In this document: piece by piece, positions 13,851 through 28,262 of the stretch
Layout of the letters: every line of letters starts with the position of its first letter
How positions within the stretch are numbered: the stretch's first letter is position 1
Origin: Bactericera cockerelli
Taxonomy: Eukaryota; Arthropoda; Insecta; Hemiptera; Triozidae
Direction of reading: 5' to 3'
Assembly: GCA_024516035.1 (NCBI GenBank)
Contig: JAMCCL010000102.1
Coordinates: 1-64,000 of the forward strand
Length of the DNA stretch: 64,000 nucleotides
Translations under genes and position numbers: made by a program
Notes under the pieces: model-generated
The model's database searches: none
Seen by the model: the letters and a program-made list of their open reading frames with translations, nothing else
What the model was told of the DNA's origin: nothing

Positions 13851-13854
13851 AAAG

Positions 13855-14160
13855 TGGAAAGAAAAAAGGGGGGGGGAGGAGAGAGGGGGAGAAGAAGTTT
13901 GAGAGGAGAAGAGTGAGGAGAGAAAGGGGGGTGGGGAGAGAAAGGGTTGGAGGGGGAAGAGGGGGAGGAGAGAAAAGAGAGAAAGGGGGGGGAAAAGGGA
14001 GAGAGGAGAGGGAGGGAGAGAGAGAGGAGGGAAAAGGGGGGAGAAAGAAAAGGAAAAAAGAAAGGAGGGAAAAAAAAAAGAAAAAAAAAACCAAAAAGGG
14101 AAAAAGTCCCAAAAAAATTAAAAATTTTTTTTGGCAAAAAAAAAAAATAAAAAAGAACCA
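13855..14160. repeat. GA-rich polypurine tract
   Basis: Almost pure A/G with GGGGAGAG and GAGAGAGGAG strings. Overlapping open frames in several phases are compositional. Confidence 0.8.
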
Positions 14161-16519
14161 AAAGCCAACATAAAACATGGGCCTAACCAGCGGGTTAGCC
14201 CAATATTAAATTAATTTTTTTTTTTAAATTTTAAATTTAACCCAAAAACATTTAGGAAAAAAAAAAAAGTCCAAAAAGCTTTAATGGGTTTGTTGCGTGA
14301 TTTGGTTTAAAATTTAATTTAAAAAGGGGTTTTGGTTTTCCCTTTTTTTATTTTTTATTTTTTATTTTTTTTTATTTAAAAGACCCTTAAAAGATTAATT
14401 AATAAAAAAAACGGAAAAAAGGAAATTTTTATCAATTTTTGGGTTTTTATGATCCCTTTTTTTAATTTAAAATTTTTTTTAACCCTTTTTTTTAAAAAAT
14501 TTTTTTTTTTTTTTTAAAAGCCATTTGCAATAAGAAAAATTTTCGAAAATAAAAAACCCCCCATTAAAAAGGAATTTTTTTTTTCACGGAACGGGGCCCA
14601 AAGCGGGTACGCCCGGGTTTTTTAAAACCAAAAAAATGGTTTTTCTTTTTTTTAGTTTGGCCCCCCTAAAAAGTTTTTTTAGGGGTTTTAAAAAAACTGA
14701 AAAATTAACTCTTCCCCCCCAAAGGGGAAATTTTTTTTTTTTGTTTTCGGAATTTTTGGGGGGGTTGGGTTTTTTTTGTCAAAAAAGTCTAAAAAAATAT
14801 GGGTTTCAAAAAATTTTTTTTTTAAAAAAAAAACAAAAATTTTAATTTTGTTGTTCGGTGGTTTTTACATAAGTACCTTTTTAAAATTTTAAAATTCTTA
14901 AGGGGACGAGTATTAAAAAGGGGTTTTATTTGGGGGGTTTTTGACAAAAGTTTTCCCAAAAAAATGTTTTTAAATAAAGTTTAAAAAAAAAAAATTATTT
15001 GTTAAAAAATTTCGTTCTCGGTTTTTTGGGGTTTATTTAAATTTTTAAATTTTTTGTAATAATCCCCTTAAAGAAAAGTTGCCGTTTTGAAATAAAGTAA
15101 AAGGAAATTGGTTAGGCAAAGGGAAAATTATTTATTTGGTATTTAAAAAAAAAATAAAAAAAAAAATTTTTTAAAATTGTTTCTTTTAAATTCAAGGGGT
15201 TGTGGGATTACCATTTTTTAGAGCTTTTAAAAAGGGTAGTTTGATAAAGAAAACTTTTTCTGGTTAGAACAGAAAATCGTAATTTAAAAATTTGTTTTTC
15301 TGTTTTTAAAAACCCCCACCTTTAACTATTTAACCGGGTCGGGGGTTTTTTAAAAGCCGGCTGCAAATTTCAGGGCCCCCCCATTTTCAATTTTTTCCTT
15401 TATTTTACGCGGGTTTTTGCTAAAAATTTTTGTCCCAAACCCGATGAAAACATTTTTATTATTATTCTTCGGGTGGGGGGGGAAAGGGGTTGGGTGGTAA
15501 AAAAGTGCAAAAAAAAACCCCCGTCTTTTTTTCCAGAAAAATAATTTTGGACCCTTATAAAGTCTGCTCGTAAATTTTTTTGTCAGCGGGGGGGGGTTGA
15601 GGATTTAGGGGTTTTTTAAGTGGGAAAGGGTTGGGGTTTTTGTAAGAAGTGTATTTTTTTTTTTTTTTTACCAAGGAAAAAATTCCCGGGGGTTCCTTAA
15701 TTAGAGGGAAAAAAGCCGTATAAACCCCCCCAGTTCCGTTTTTGATTTGATTTTGATTAAAAAAAAACGAGGGTTAATTAAAAAAAATTTTTAAAAAATT
15801 TTTAAAATAGTGCCGTTTTTTTTTTTAAACCCGGAGAAAAATGGCTTGGTTTGGGTAAATTGGAAAAAAGCATTTTGGGTTTGAAATTAAAATTTTTTTT
15901 AAAAATTTTTAAAAATATAAATTTTTTTAAAAAAAAGAATAATTTTTTTTTTTTTACCCCTTTTCAATTTAAAATTTTGGTTGTATAGTTTTTTGGGAAA
16001 AGCCGGGTGAGGGGGGTTCCCGGGGATTCATGGAAAAAATTTAAATTTGTTATTTTTTGAATTTAAAATTTTTTTTAAATTTTTAAAAATTAAATAAAAT
16101 TTGGTTTAAACCCCCCCGGGCGCCTGTAACCCCTTTTATAGGGTTTTTTGGTCCCGACCCAAACCGCTAAAATTTCTCCTTGGGGAACCCCGGGCCCGGG
16201 TTTAATGTATATCCCCTCCCCAAAATATTTTCCCCCAAAACCCTTTTGTTTTTTTCATGTGCTTTTTTTCATTAAAAAAAGGGAAAAAGGGGGGGTCCCA
16301 CTTCAAAAGTTTAAAATTTGCGGGAAAGGAACAAAACCGGAAATTTACGAAAAACCCCCAAACAAACTTTAAAATTTTCCCCCGGAAAAAAGGGGGGAAA
16401 AAATTGGGAAAAAAAGGAATGAACCGGTTCGGGTTTTTAAAAAAATTTTTGGCAAGGGGAGAAAAAATGGAAAAGGGTATTAATGGGGAAAAAAGGGGGG
16501 GGGAAAAAGGAAAGGCCCG

Positions 16520-16520
<1 letters not shown>
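14161..16520. other. Homopolymer-expanded sequence, no gene
   Basis: Nearly every base is part of a run of three to ten identical bases. This texture is not seen in the 23-64 kb part. It suggests an uncorrected consensus. Nothing can be annotated safely. Confidence 0.6.
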
Positions 16521-19460
<2,940 letters not shown>

Positions 19461-19739
19461 TGGGGTTGATTAAGGTATAAATTAATAAACCCTTTTTTTT
19501 TTAAAAATTTTTGATGTAATTTAGGGATTTGAAACAGTAAACATTGTTCCCCTTCCCCAATGACGTGGAAAGGGAAAAAAAAGGAAAAGGGGGGGGGGGG
19601 AAAAAAAAAAAAAGGGGGAAAAAAGGGTTGGGGAAAAAAAAAAGGAAAACCCCTTTAATTTTCCCGGGGGGTTTTTTAATAAAATTTGGGAAAGGGGGGG
19701 GGGGGAAAAAAGGAAAAAAGAAAGGGGGGGGGGGAAAAG

Positions 19740-19808
<69 letters not shown>

Positions 19809-20898
19809 GGGGGGGTTTTAAATAACAAAAAAAAATTTTGGGGAAAATAAAAAAAACCAATTTTTGGTTTGTTTTTTAATTTAAAAAAAGGGACCTTTTT
19901 TTTTATTTTTTGGGGGAAAAAAACCCAAAAAAAGGAAAGGGCCAAAAATTTTTGGGGGGAAAAAATTAAACCAAATTTATGTAAAATTGGGAACAAATTT
20001 TATAATTTAAACCCACTTTTTCTATTCCCCCCCCTTTCCCCCATAAAATTTTTTTTCCTTTATTTTTTTTTTTTTTTTTTTTTTTTTTATTCCCCCTTTT
20101 ATTTTTCTACAGTTTTTTTTTTTCCCCCTTACCTTTTGGTTTTCCCCCTTTTTATTCTGTTATTATTGAATTTTTTTTTTTTAAAAAAAAAGCTTTCCGT
20201 TCTTTCCTCCCCCGTGGGCCTTTTTCCTTTTTCGTCTTTTTTGCCGTTTTTGGGCTCGCCTGTCGGTTTTTCCCCCCCCTCCCCCCCTTGGGGCGCCCGC
20301 GTTTTTTTTTAAAAATTTTTTTTTTTCAGGCGTTTTTTCCCTTTTTTCGTGTCTTGCCCCGATACAGGCTTTCCCGGGGAATTGGGTTTTTAAAATTTTT
20401 TATTTTTTTTTTTTAAAAATTTTTTTTGAAGTCTCGTTTTCCCCTTTTTTTTTCCTCCCCTTTTTTTTTTTTTTTTTATTTTTGCGTAAAAAAAAAGTTT
20501 TTTTTTAAAACTGCTTTTGCGTTTCTTTTTTTGCCGTTTTGTTGGGTTAAGGGATATTTTGTTTTTTATTTTTGGGGTTTTTTTTTTTTTTTTTTTTGTT
20601 AAAGTACTTCCTCGCTTTTCATTTCAAAAGGGAAAAAAGAAAGGGGGGGTTTATTTTTTTGGTTTGTTTTCTTTTCAGTTTTAACCTTTTTTTTTTTTAT
20701 TTTTTTTTTTTTTAATTTCCTTATTTAAGTTTTTTTTTTTTTTTTATATTTTTTCATTAAATTTTTTTTTTTCTTTACCTTTTTTTCCCCCCAAGTTTTT
20801 TTTTTTTTAAGTTTTTTTTTTTTTTTTAACTTTTTTTTCCCCCTTTTTTAAATTTTGTTTTAATTTTTTTTTTACTTAAATTTTTGTTTTTTTTATTT

Positions 20899-20930
<32 letters not shown>

Positions 20931-23040
20931 TTCTTTTATTTTTTTAAATTTTATTTTTTTTCCCTTTTAAAATTTATTTTTTACTTTCATAAATTTATTT
21001 CCTTTTTCTTTTTTTGGTTTTTTCCTTTTTTACCCGGTTTTTTCGGGTTCCCCTTTCATTTTTTATGGTAATTAAATTTTTTTGATAAATTTTTTATTCT
21101 TGGGTTTTTTAAAAAAGGGTAAAAACATAAAAAAAATTCCTAATTTTTTTTTTTTTTCACAAATTTTTTTTTAAAGAAGTTTTAAAAAAAACTTGGAAAG
21201 GGAAAGTGGGGATTAGGAAAGGGAAAAAGGGGAAAAAAAAAGAGAAAAGGGAGGAAAATAAAAAAGAAAAGAAAAAAAAAAAATAATTTTTTTATCCCCA
21301 AAAAAACCCCTCCCTTTTTTCTCCCCTATTTTTTTTTAAAAATTTTTTTTTCCCCCCCCCTTTTCCCCCACTCCCCCCCCTCCCTTTCCTTTAAATTTTA
21401 AAATTTCCTTTTTCAAAAATGTTATGCTAAAAGGCTTTTTTAAATTTTTTTTAAAATTAAAAAAAAAATGGGGAAAATTTAATTTTTTTTGGCCCCGGTT
21501 TTTCCAGAAATTCATTTAAAATTTTTAAAAATTTTTCTGGGCCCCCAACATATTTTTATTTTGTCTTAATTAAATTAATTTTTATGAACCCGAAAAAGGT
21601 TTTTTGAAAAAAAAAATTTTCCCCCCCCCCCTTTTTTAAACCTTGTATATTTACCGTTTTTAAATTTTTTTTGTTTTTCCCCCTCCTTTTTTTTTTTTAA
21701 AGGTTAAAAAATAGGGCGGTGTTTAAATCAAAACCGCACCCCCAAAAAAATTTTTTTCTTCCCTCTAAATTTTAAAATTTTTTAAAATTTTTTAAAAAAA
21801 ATTTTAATTAAACCATTAAAAAAACCCCCTTTTTTTGGGGGGGGAGAACCCCCCCAAAAAATTTACCCAAAAGGGGCCCCTTTTCCCCTTTAAAATTCTA
21901 AAAAAATGACCCCCCAAAAAAAGAAAATTAGAACAAGGAAAAAGGTCCCTTTATCTCCCTTTTTTTAGGGGCAAATTTTTTTACCTCCTTTTTTGTTAAA
22001 ATAAAAAAATTTTTTTTTTTCAATAAGTTTTTTTCCCCATAATTTTTAAATACTTTTTAAAAAAAAGATCATCGTTGTGAACGCCAATGGGGGGGAAAAT
22101 TTTAACAAAAAAACTGCAAAAGTTGGGGGCCCGGTATTAACCAAAAAAAAACTTAAACTTAAATTTTTAATAAAAAAAAAATTTAAATCCCCCTTTTTTT
22201 CCCTTTTAAAAAAAGGGTTTACCAAAAGGGAATTTTTTCCCCTTAAAACGTCTGTTTTTTAAAAAAAAAAATTTTTAAAAAAAAAATCCAAGTAGTTTCC
22301 GGTTCAAAAAAATTTTAAAAAAAACTAAATTTAAAATACAAAATTAACAAAAAAAAGGAGAAAATAATTAAAAAAAAAAAAAAATTTGGGGTTTTTTAAA
22401 AAAAATTCCGTGGGGGAAAAAATTAAATTTTTTTTTCCTTTCCTTTTAATCTTTTATTTCCTTAAATTTTTTTTTTTTTTTTCTTAAGGGATTTTTCTTT
22501 TGGTCTTCGAAAAAACTTCCCCCCCCTTTAAAAAAAAAGGGGCCCCCGGGGGGTATTTGAAACGGGTGGGGTAAAAGGGTGGGAAATTTTAAAAAAAGGG
22601 AAGGGTTTTTTTTCCCCCCCCCCCCCCCTTTTTTTTTCTAAATTTTTTTTTTTTTTCTCCTTTTTTTTTTTATTTTCCCCCCCTTTTATTAAAAATTTTA
22701 ACTATTTTTTTTCCCCCCCCCATTTTTTTCACCTCTTGCCCCCTTTTTTTCCAATTTCCCATTTTTTTTTTTTTTTTTTCCCCCCCCCCTTTTTTTTTTT
22801 TTTTTTCCCCCCCTTTTTTTTTTTTTCAGAATTTTTTTTTTTTTAAAAACTTGAAAAAAGGAACGAAGGAAGGATTTTTTTTTTTGGGGGGGGGAAAGAG
22901 AGAGATGTAAAAAAAAAAAAGGGGGTTTTAAAAAGTAAAAGAAAAAAAGGTAAAAAAAAGAAAAGGTAAGGGGGGAAAAAGAAAGGGGAAAAAATAAAGG
23001 TTATGTATTTATTTTTAATATAAAAAATTCTGTAGTCTAA
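19461..23040. other. Homopolymer-rich AT tract with a 66-base A run
   Basis: Includes an A run at about 19,741-19,806, then T-rich sequence with C and A runs to about 22,850. From about 23,000 the texture changes abruptly to ordinary sequence. No gene seen. Confidence 0.6.
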
Positions 23041-23100
23041 ATAAAGCATTACTTATACTTAAACTGAGATATAGAAAACCGCCCTCAAAGTCCAGAAATC

Positions 23101-23497
23101 CTAGGCATCTTTGTCTGAAAACCAGTTCGAAATCAAGTCGAACATAAGGTGTTCCTGACTTACTTCCACCTCCTTTGTCTGACCCACATACCCATAGGCA
23201 CTAGCCGTGAGCGTGTAGTTCCCTTCACCCAACAGCCTCCAGTACTCCCCTTCTTCGTACCCTTCACCCTCTTTGCATACCCTTTCACCGAGATAACAGC
23301 CCATCTTACACGTCTGCCCGCTGTGTCCTTCACTTGTCCGAAGACGCCCAGACGTGTGCTCTCTATGAATTTGAGCATGGACTCTAGGTTTGCGTACCAG
23401 TAGAAGGGGAGGAATTTTCGGTCGGGGTACTTGCAACAGCTCAGGTAGAAGGTGATTTCAAAACAGTTGGAATAGAGGTAGTTGTAGTCTTGCATTC
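23101..23497 (-). CDS. M14B carboxypeptidase-like, exon 4 (frameshifted)
   Basis: Last exon of the minus-strand gene that begins at 26,740. The acceptor is CTTGTTCTTCAG before GAATGCAAG, and the join to exon 3 keeps frame. It encodes MQDYNYLYSNCFEIT, a hallmark of the carboxypeptidase N/E subfamily, followed by the transthyretin-like domain typical of that subfamily (GEYWRLL, YTLTASAYGY). The canonical general-base glutamate (CPA Glu270, in the pattern EIT.EL) is replaced by tyrosine (FEITFYLS, about residue 306). The frame shifts once between about 23,240 and 23,290, beside a GGGGAG run, and ends in a stop at 23,101-23,103. The shift may be a sequencing error or a real lesion. No membrane anchor follows; the protein would be about 420 residues, normal for single-domain family members. 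Confidence 0.75.
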
Positions 23498-23548
23498 CTG
23501 AAGAACAAGCGGAAGTATTCTGCAATGTTGGATTTCATGAGGAAGGGG

Positions 23549-23572
23549 CCAACAGCTGATAACAGCTGTTGG
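23549..23572. other. Perfect hairpin
   Basis: CCAACAGCTG, a four-base loop ATAA, then CAGCTGTTGG. The stem is fully paired. It lies just inside intron 3, about 50 bases from the acceptor of exon 4. A role in splicing or a trivial TE end are both possible. Confidence 0.6.
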
Positions 23573-24239
23573 TCTCCTGATTCTTAAGTGAACGTTTTTA
23601 TCCCGAAGCTGATATCATCAATCTTCTTTTTTCATATTGCCTTTTCCTAAACTTACTTGCGGTCGGCATAGTTCAACCTTTCTTCCTCGTGGTTGAGGCT
23701 GGTCGGTTCTACCCTCATCTCTATAAAACTCGAATCTATGCGTGTCTGACTGGTTGACTATGTCCTCTTAGGATTTGTCTGTTTACAATACCACATTCCA
23801 AATGGTAATAGATATCGAAATTTTTATGAGAGTTGACCCCTACGAAACCACTAGAAAATTATCAAAACTAAAATATCTATTATCATTTTCAAGATATCGG
23901 CATTTTCTAGTCCAATAACAATTTAAAGAGGACGCCAGCCGCGGGCAATGATGTCAACGGCGACAAAGTGCCGGGATTCAGCTAGTAGATCATAAATATA
24001 TGTGAGATCAAAATTCAATTCAATTGTGCAACTTATTCATCAATAATTTTATCGAAAACATCATTGTTAATGGAGCCCTTTCACAAAGACTGGTGACTTT
24101 GTCGTGGTGACTTGAAATACTTCGTACACGGGGGTGACTGTGTTGCTTTATGTGAAAAGAAAAGTAACTTAACTAAATAAATTTACCAAAGCAATCCCCG
24201 CAACATTTTCTGTCGCCTTGAATGATAGGGATCTTGAGC

Positions 24240-24455
24240 CGTGATCCCACTGAGTGCAACATTTTGCTTCAAAACTTTTTGTAGCATTTTTTCTCGAGTT
24301 TTTAATGGGGAGTGTTGCAAAGAGTTGCGAAGTAATGTTTCAGTCAATGGTGTTCGATCTCATTTGATTCTAAAGGGAGTGAGAAGCATGGAACGTTGCA
24401 AAACGCACCGTAACGTTGCGAGACAAAATATTGCCCTTAGTGGGATCCCGACCTT
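24240..24455. mobile_element. MITE-like element with short inverted repeats
   Basis: The left part GATCCCACTGAGTGCAACAT and the right part ATATTGCCCTTAGTGGGATC are imperfect inverted repeats flanking about 200 bp without an ORF. No clear target duplication was found, so class is not assigned. Confidence 0.4.
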
Positions 24456-24490
24456 AGTACCACTTCGTTCTGCGAGTAAATTAAACTTAC

Positions 24491-24756
24491 GAACATCGTT
24501 GTAATCCCTTTTCATCCCTTGGTTCACACTCATTATTCCACCCGGGAAAGATTGTTTGCATGCATTGCCGGGTGCCATCATCGTATTATTTGCAGCAAAA
24601 TTCTTGGCTAAGTTCTCGAAGAACTTGTAATCTGGAGTTAGACTGGCAGCGCCGAGATCATTTGCAACAATAGCGCCGCCTTTGAGGTTTCCCGAGAGAA
24701 CGAATCCATTCTTGGCTATGAACTCCGACATAGACCATGTCTCTGGTTGGTTACGC
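24491..24756 (-). CDS. M14B carboxypeptidase-like, exon 3
   Basis: Acceptor TATTGACAG and donor TTC/GTAAGT are both good consensus, and phases match exons 2 and 4. It encodes NQPETWSMSEFI, FVLSGNLKGGAIVAN, TPDYKFFENLAKNFA and CKQSFPGGI, all recognisable blocks of the N/E carboxypeptidase subfamily. In active enzymes the block reads N.HGG, where the histidine (CPA His196) is the third zinc ligand. Here it is lysine (NLKGG, about residue 225). The exon is open throughout its 266 bp. The rest of the block is well kept, so the substitution looks like a change in an otherwise selected protein and not random decay. Confidence 0.8.
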
Positions 24757-24774
24757 CTGTCAATATAGAGGATG

Positions 24775-24885
24775 GAAATTGAGTGGAAGTATCTTACTAA
24801 AGTGGTTTTCACCGTGGGCGTGGATGAGTAGATAGCGCATTCTACTTCTACGCAAGTTACCCGGGTCCGATCCCCGACACTTTTT
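24775..24885 (+). mobile_element. tRNA-derived SINE head
   Basis: GAGTAGATAGCGCATT (box A-like), then GGGTCCGATCCCC (box B, 24,863-24,875), then a T9 pol III terminator (about 24,881-24,889). It sits in intron 2, antisense to the gene. No long body or tail is evident. Confidence 0.5.
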
Positions 24886-25129
24886 TTTTCTCTGTACATC
24901 AGTTGTCCGGAGGACTATCAAAGCTTAGGATGAAACAATAGTAGTTACTTGTATTTGTAACGACCAGTTACACATATGAGAAAAAAAGGCAAAAGGTAGC
25001 ATTACTAAAAGATTTTTTTGGAAAGAAAGGAGGCCCTTAGTGATGCTTTGCTGTCGACAACAGATTATCTTGTTTCACCTTTGAGTTATATTTTTTCAAT
25101 TACAGCATTGTAAGTAAAAAATACAAGAC

Positions 25130-25890
25130 AAAACTATCAGAAAACTTACAACAAAATGTCAAGAAGCTTGTCTGTGAAGTCATAGTAACAGGAAACTATC
25201 AGGAAAATTACCAGAAAATGTCTAGGAGCTTGTCTGTGAAGTCGTGGTAATGCTAGAGGAAACCATCAGGAAACTTACCAGAAATGTCTAGGAGCTTGTA
25301 ATTAAAGCCATGGTAACAGGAAACTATCAGGAAAATTACCAAAAAATGTCTAGGAGCTTGTCTGTGAAGTAATGGTAATGCTAGAGGAAACTATCAGGAA
25401 ACTTACCAGATATGTCTAGGAGCTTCTAATTAAAGCCATGATAACAGGAAACTATCAGGAAAATTACCAGAAAATGTCTAGGAGCTTGTCTGTGAAGTCG
25501 TGGTAATGCTAGAGGAAACTATCAGGAAACTTACCAGAAAATGTCTAGGAGCTGCTTGTCTGTGAAGTCGTGGTAATGCTAGAGGAAACTATCAGGAAAC
25601 TTACCAGAAAATGTCTAGGAGCTTGTCTGTGAAGTAATGGTAATGCTAGAGGAAACTATCAGGAACCTTACCAGAAATGTCTAGGAGCTTATAATTAAAG
25701 CCATGGTAACAGGAAACTATCAGGAAAATTACCGGAAAATGTCTAGGAGCTCTTCTGTGAAGTAATGGTAATGCTAGAGGAAAATTACCCGAAAATGTCT
25801 AGGAGCTTCTCATTAAAGCCATGATAACAGGAAACTACCAGAAAAATTACCAGAAAATGTAAAGGAACTTCTCATTAAAGTCATGGTCAA
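25130..25890 (-). repeat. Minisatellite of exon-2 tail plus splice donor
   Basis: About 12 tandem units spaced 57-70 bp. On the minus strand each unit reads an exon-2-like tail, then CTGGTAAGT or CTGGTAATT, then TTTCCTGATAGTTTCCT. The unit closest to the gene body includes the true exon 2 end and donor (25,845-25,851); the rest extend into intron 2. In the exon frame a common unit would read HYHDFTDKLLDIF, alongside LDHDFNEKFLYIF in the true exon. At least five units carry CTG/GTAAG, a stronger donor consensus than the GTAATT used by exon 2. Confidence 0.85.
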
Positions 25891-26065
25891 GATCTACTCC
25901 TTTCGCGTTGAATCCGCCGTTCTGGGACTCACAATGACCTTCCTCCGAGTTTCTGAAGCCATCCGGGTTCATGGTGGGAACGATGTAGATGTCGATCTCT
26001 TCTAACATGCGAGTGATTCGGTCATCGAATCCATAGCTATAGACGAGGTATTGTATGAGAAACAC
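25851..26065 (-). CDS. M14B carboxypeptidase-like, exon 2
   Basis: Acceptor TATCTTTCAG, donor CTG/GTAATT; 215 bp. It encodes LIQYL, YGFDDRITRMLEEIDIYIVP, TMNPDGF and FNAKGVDL, blocks shared by all N/E-type carboxypeptidases. Key substrate-binding residues are altered. The arginine of the usual G-R-x-N-A block (CPA Arg127) is Gly (about residue 179). The Asn-Arg pair of DLNRNF (CPA 144/145) is Asp-His (DLDHDF, residues 188-189). The exon's 3' 40 bases are homologous to the intronic minisatellite units, so the DLDHDF change may have been shaped by repeat conversion. Confidence 0.8.
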
Positions 26066-26356
26066 CTGAAAGATAATCATGTATTGCTAGTATTGTTACA
26101 TGATTCTTCTGTGTGTGTTTCAGATTATGGCTGTTGCTAGTTTATGTCGTCTCATAATAACGCAGACCAACTAGCTTTCAGAACACAATTTTTTTGCTGC
26201 TTTAACTAGATTGGTGTAAGGAAAAGCATCCAGCCATAAAATGTGGTAGGAGAAATGGCAGAACCAAAAAACCTCTCATATGAGGAAGAGGTGTTGACCG
26301 ACCCCAAGTAGGTTTGGACAGTGGCAAAGTGAAAGAAGAAAAATAATGAAGCATAC

Positions 26357-26740
26357 CAGCAAGGCGTATCCCACAGCATCATCCCCGTGTATGTTTCCCA
26401 CAAACTTGAACTTGGGCTTCATTATTTTCCTCTCCTTATTATTGGCATCATGTGTGATTCTTACCACCCAAATCAGTTGCTTCTGGACACTTAAACCCAG
26501 CGGTGACATGTGCACAATGTTTGTATGATTTATTTGTAATGATTCTACTAGATCTTCGAGCTCATCATTGTTGAAATATCTGTCCAGTTCGATCTTCCTA
26601 GAGCCATTGCGTACCAGGAGATATGGATGTGGGTGTTGCTTGAATTTTTCATTGTCGATTTCGAGGCCGTAGTAGTCTTGCATCGAAATTGTAAAGGAGA
26701 AACCTGACGCTAGAAGAAGGATCAAAAAATGTGAAACCAT
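26357..26740 (-). CDS. M14B carboxypeptidase-like, exon 1 with signal peptide
   Basis: Start chosen at the ATG at 26,738-26,740, because it directly precedes a hydrophobic signal peptide (residues 1-19, SHFLILLLASGFSF). An upstream in-frame ATG at 26,785 would add 15 residues without changing this. The exon encodes an N-terminal M14 region (FNNDELEDLVESL, SPLGLSVQKQLIWVVRI, KPKFKFVGNIHGDDAVG) and ends at donor CTG/GTATGC. In active enzymes the zinc motif is HGNE or HGDE; here it is HGDD (His118 kept, Glu ligand replaced by Asp121). Together with the changes in exons 2-4 this points to a secreted pseudoenzyme related to carboxypeptidases M/D/E. Confidence 0.8.
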
Positions 26741-26846
26741 ATTCAATGACTGTTTTTGTTTATATCCTTTCAAAGTTAATGACAAAGATATCTCTGCTAA
26801 AGAACTATTCGAAATTGAGATTATTCCTGTTCAAAATATCAGGTAA

Positions 26847-27002
26847 AGGCCGAATTGTAAAATGGGATTATATTTAAGATAGTGCTAGACTGTCCCTTAG
26901 TCGGGCTAGAGTGCACTGTGATTGGTTAAAACTCTGACTTGAGAGAGAGTCTGGCTTATCTTAAATTTAATCCTGTGGTATAGTTCGGACCTAAAGGTGA
27001 AT
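26847..27002. mobile_element. Small MITE with about 35-bp inverted repeats
   Basis: Left end GGCCGAATTGTAAAATGGGA and right end CCTGTGGTATAGTTCGGACC are imperfect inverted repeats, both running into ATTTAAGATA/TATCTTAAAT. The 155-bp unit has no ORF and lies just 5' of the carboxypeptidase start, so it may sit in its promoter region. A possibly related right end is near 27,560-27,590. Confidence 0.5.
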
Positions 27003-27800
27003 CCTACGTCAAGGTTAAAGTTCTTCCTATGATTCAGCTGCCAAAACTCCATTAATCTTTCTGTCCTAGAATTTGCACTGAAAAATTTCCGTTTTCACTG
27101 CATACTCAAAAATTACGTGCTTGTTAGTGATACACTCCTAATGACGATTCACTCCTACTGACTCCTACATTTGCCAATGGTTAGTAATCTGTCTGGAACT
27201 TATTACAGTTGTTTCTCTCGGGATGACTCATTGAGTTGTAAATTCTGCTTGACACATTCCACGGTTTTCTTCGCAACTGTTGTTTTTGCACTTGTTGCTG
27301 CCTATACGAGTATGACTAACATTGCGTTTCTAGGGGCGAAACTGAGAAACTGTCTAGACAAAAACAATACAATACCGACACACATCATGGGCGTACCCAG
27401 GGGGGTTATGCCAGGAACTATGCAACACTAGGTATTATTGCCCATGCCCATGACACACATAGATACAGTATATTTCGCCCAGAATCATAAAACAACATTC
27501 AATTTAAGTTAAGCAAGACTTCCTCAAGTCGAACTTGCGGGACATTATGGTTTATCTTGAAATTAACCCTGTTTCACAATTCGTTCTTTACACTCTCGCA
27601 CACGGTAATTGGTCACTTAAACCATCTATTTGTCTTAACGGTTGATGTAGCACACAGAGAAGCAGAATTTTTCCAAAGACAAACAAGATTTACGAAGACG
27701 AAGTAAATTAAGAAGACTGAGAGATTCATTTTGACCCAAATATTGTACGAAATTCCCTATAATAACATTCATTATTTTTATTAAATGAAACTTTTTCCAG
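27003..27800. other. Intergenic, no gene seen
   Basis: Unique-looking sequence with a possible second degenerate copy of the 26,847 MITE (27,490-27,600). No domain or splice pattern recognised. Confidence 0.4.
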
Positions 27801-27809
27801 AATTTAATA

Positions 27810-28262
27810 CTCCTTATTTTCAAATTCTCCTCCACTTCTCTCTTTATCTCCCCCCCTTCGTTTCATTTTTTAAATCTCTTTTCTTAAATCTCTCTCCCCT
27901 TTCTCTTCTTCCTTGTTATTCTCTATCTCCTTCCTTACATCTCTCTGTCCTCTCGTTATTTCTCTTTCGTTCAAACTCTCATTCTCCGTCTCTTTCTCAC
28001 TCCTCCCTCTTTCTTAAATATCTGTTTTTCAGCCTCTTTCTGTTCCCTTCTCTTTCTCTTTGTCTCTCTCTCTCTCTCTCTCGTCTTATCTTATTTCCAA
28101 TTCTTCTTTGTTTTTCTCCAACTTGCTCAAGATTTATACTCATCCAAAAATTGACTTTCTCTGCGACGACGTCCATTTTAGTTCTTAATTTCCCTCTCCC
28201 CCTCCTCCGCCCTTTCTTTTTGCTCTCTATCTCTCTCTCTCTTTGTCTTTCTCTTGTCTGAT
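27810..28262. repeat. CT-rich polypyrimidine tract
   Basis: C/T-rich low-complexity sequence with (CT)n near 28,061-28,083 and 28,226-28,242. Open frames on both strands are compositional. Confidence 0.8.

Larger units (their letters stand above)
23498..24490 (-). other. Intron 3 of the carboxypeptidase-like gene
   Basis: Donor GTAAGT (minus strand, 24,485-24,490) and acceptor CAG (23,498-23,500). The intron holds a perfect 10-bp-stem hairpin (23,549-23,572), the dispersed repeat shared with 6,470-6,640, and a MITE-like unit at 24,240-24,455. Confidence 0.65.

Noticed and set aside
24850..24890. A functional tRNA gene
   Set aside because: Box B and a T run are present, but the acceptor and D arms do not pair; it fits a SINE head better.
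27370..27430. ATGGGCGTACCCAGG string as a transposon terminus
   Set aside because: No inverse partner or target duplication was found nearby.
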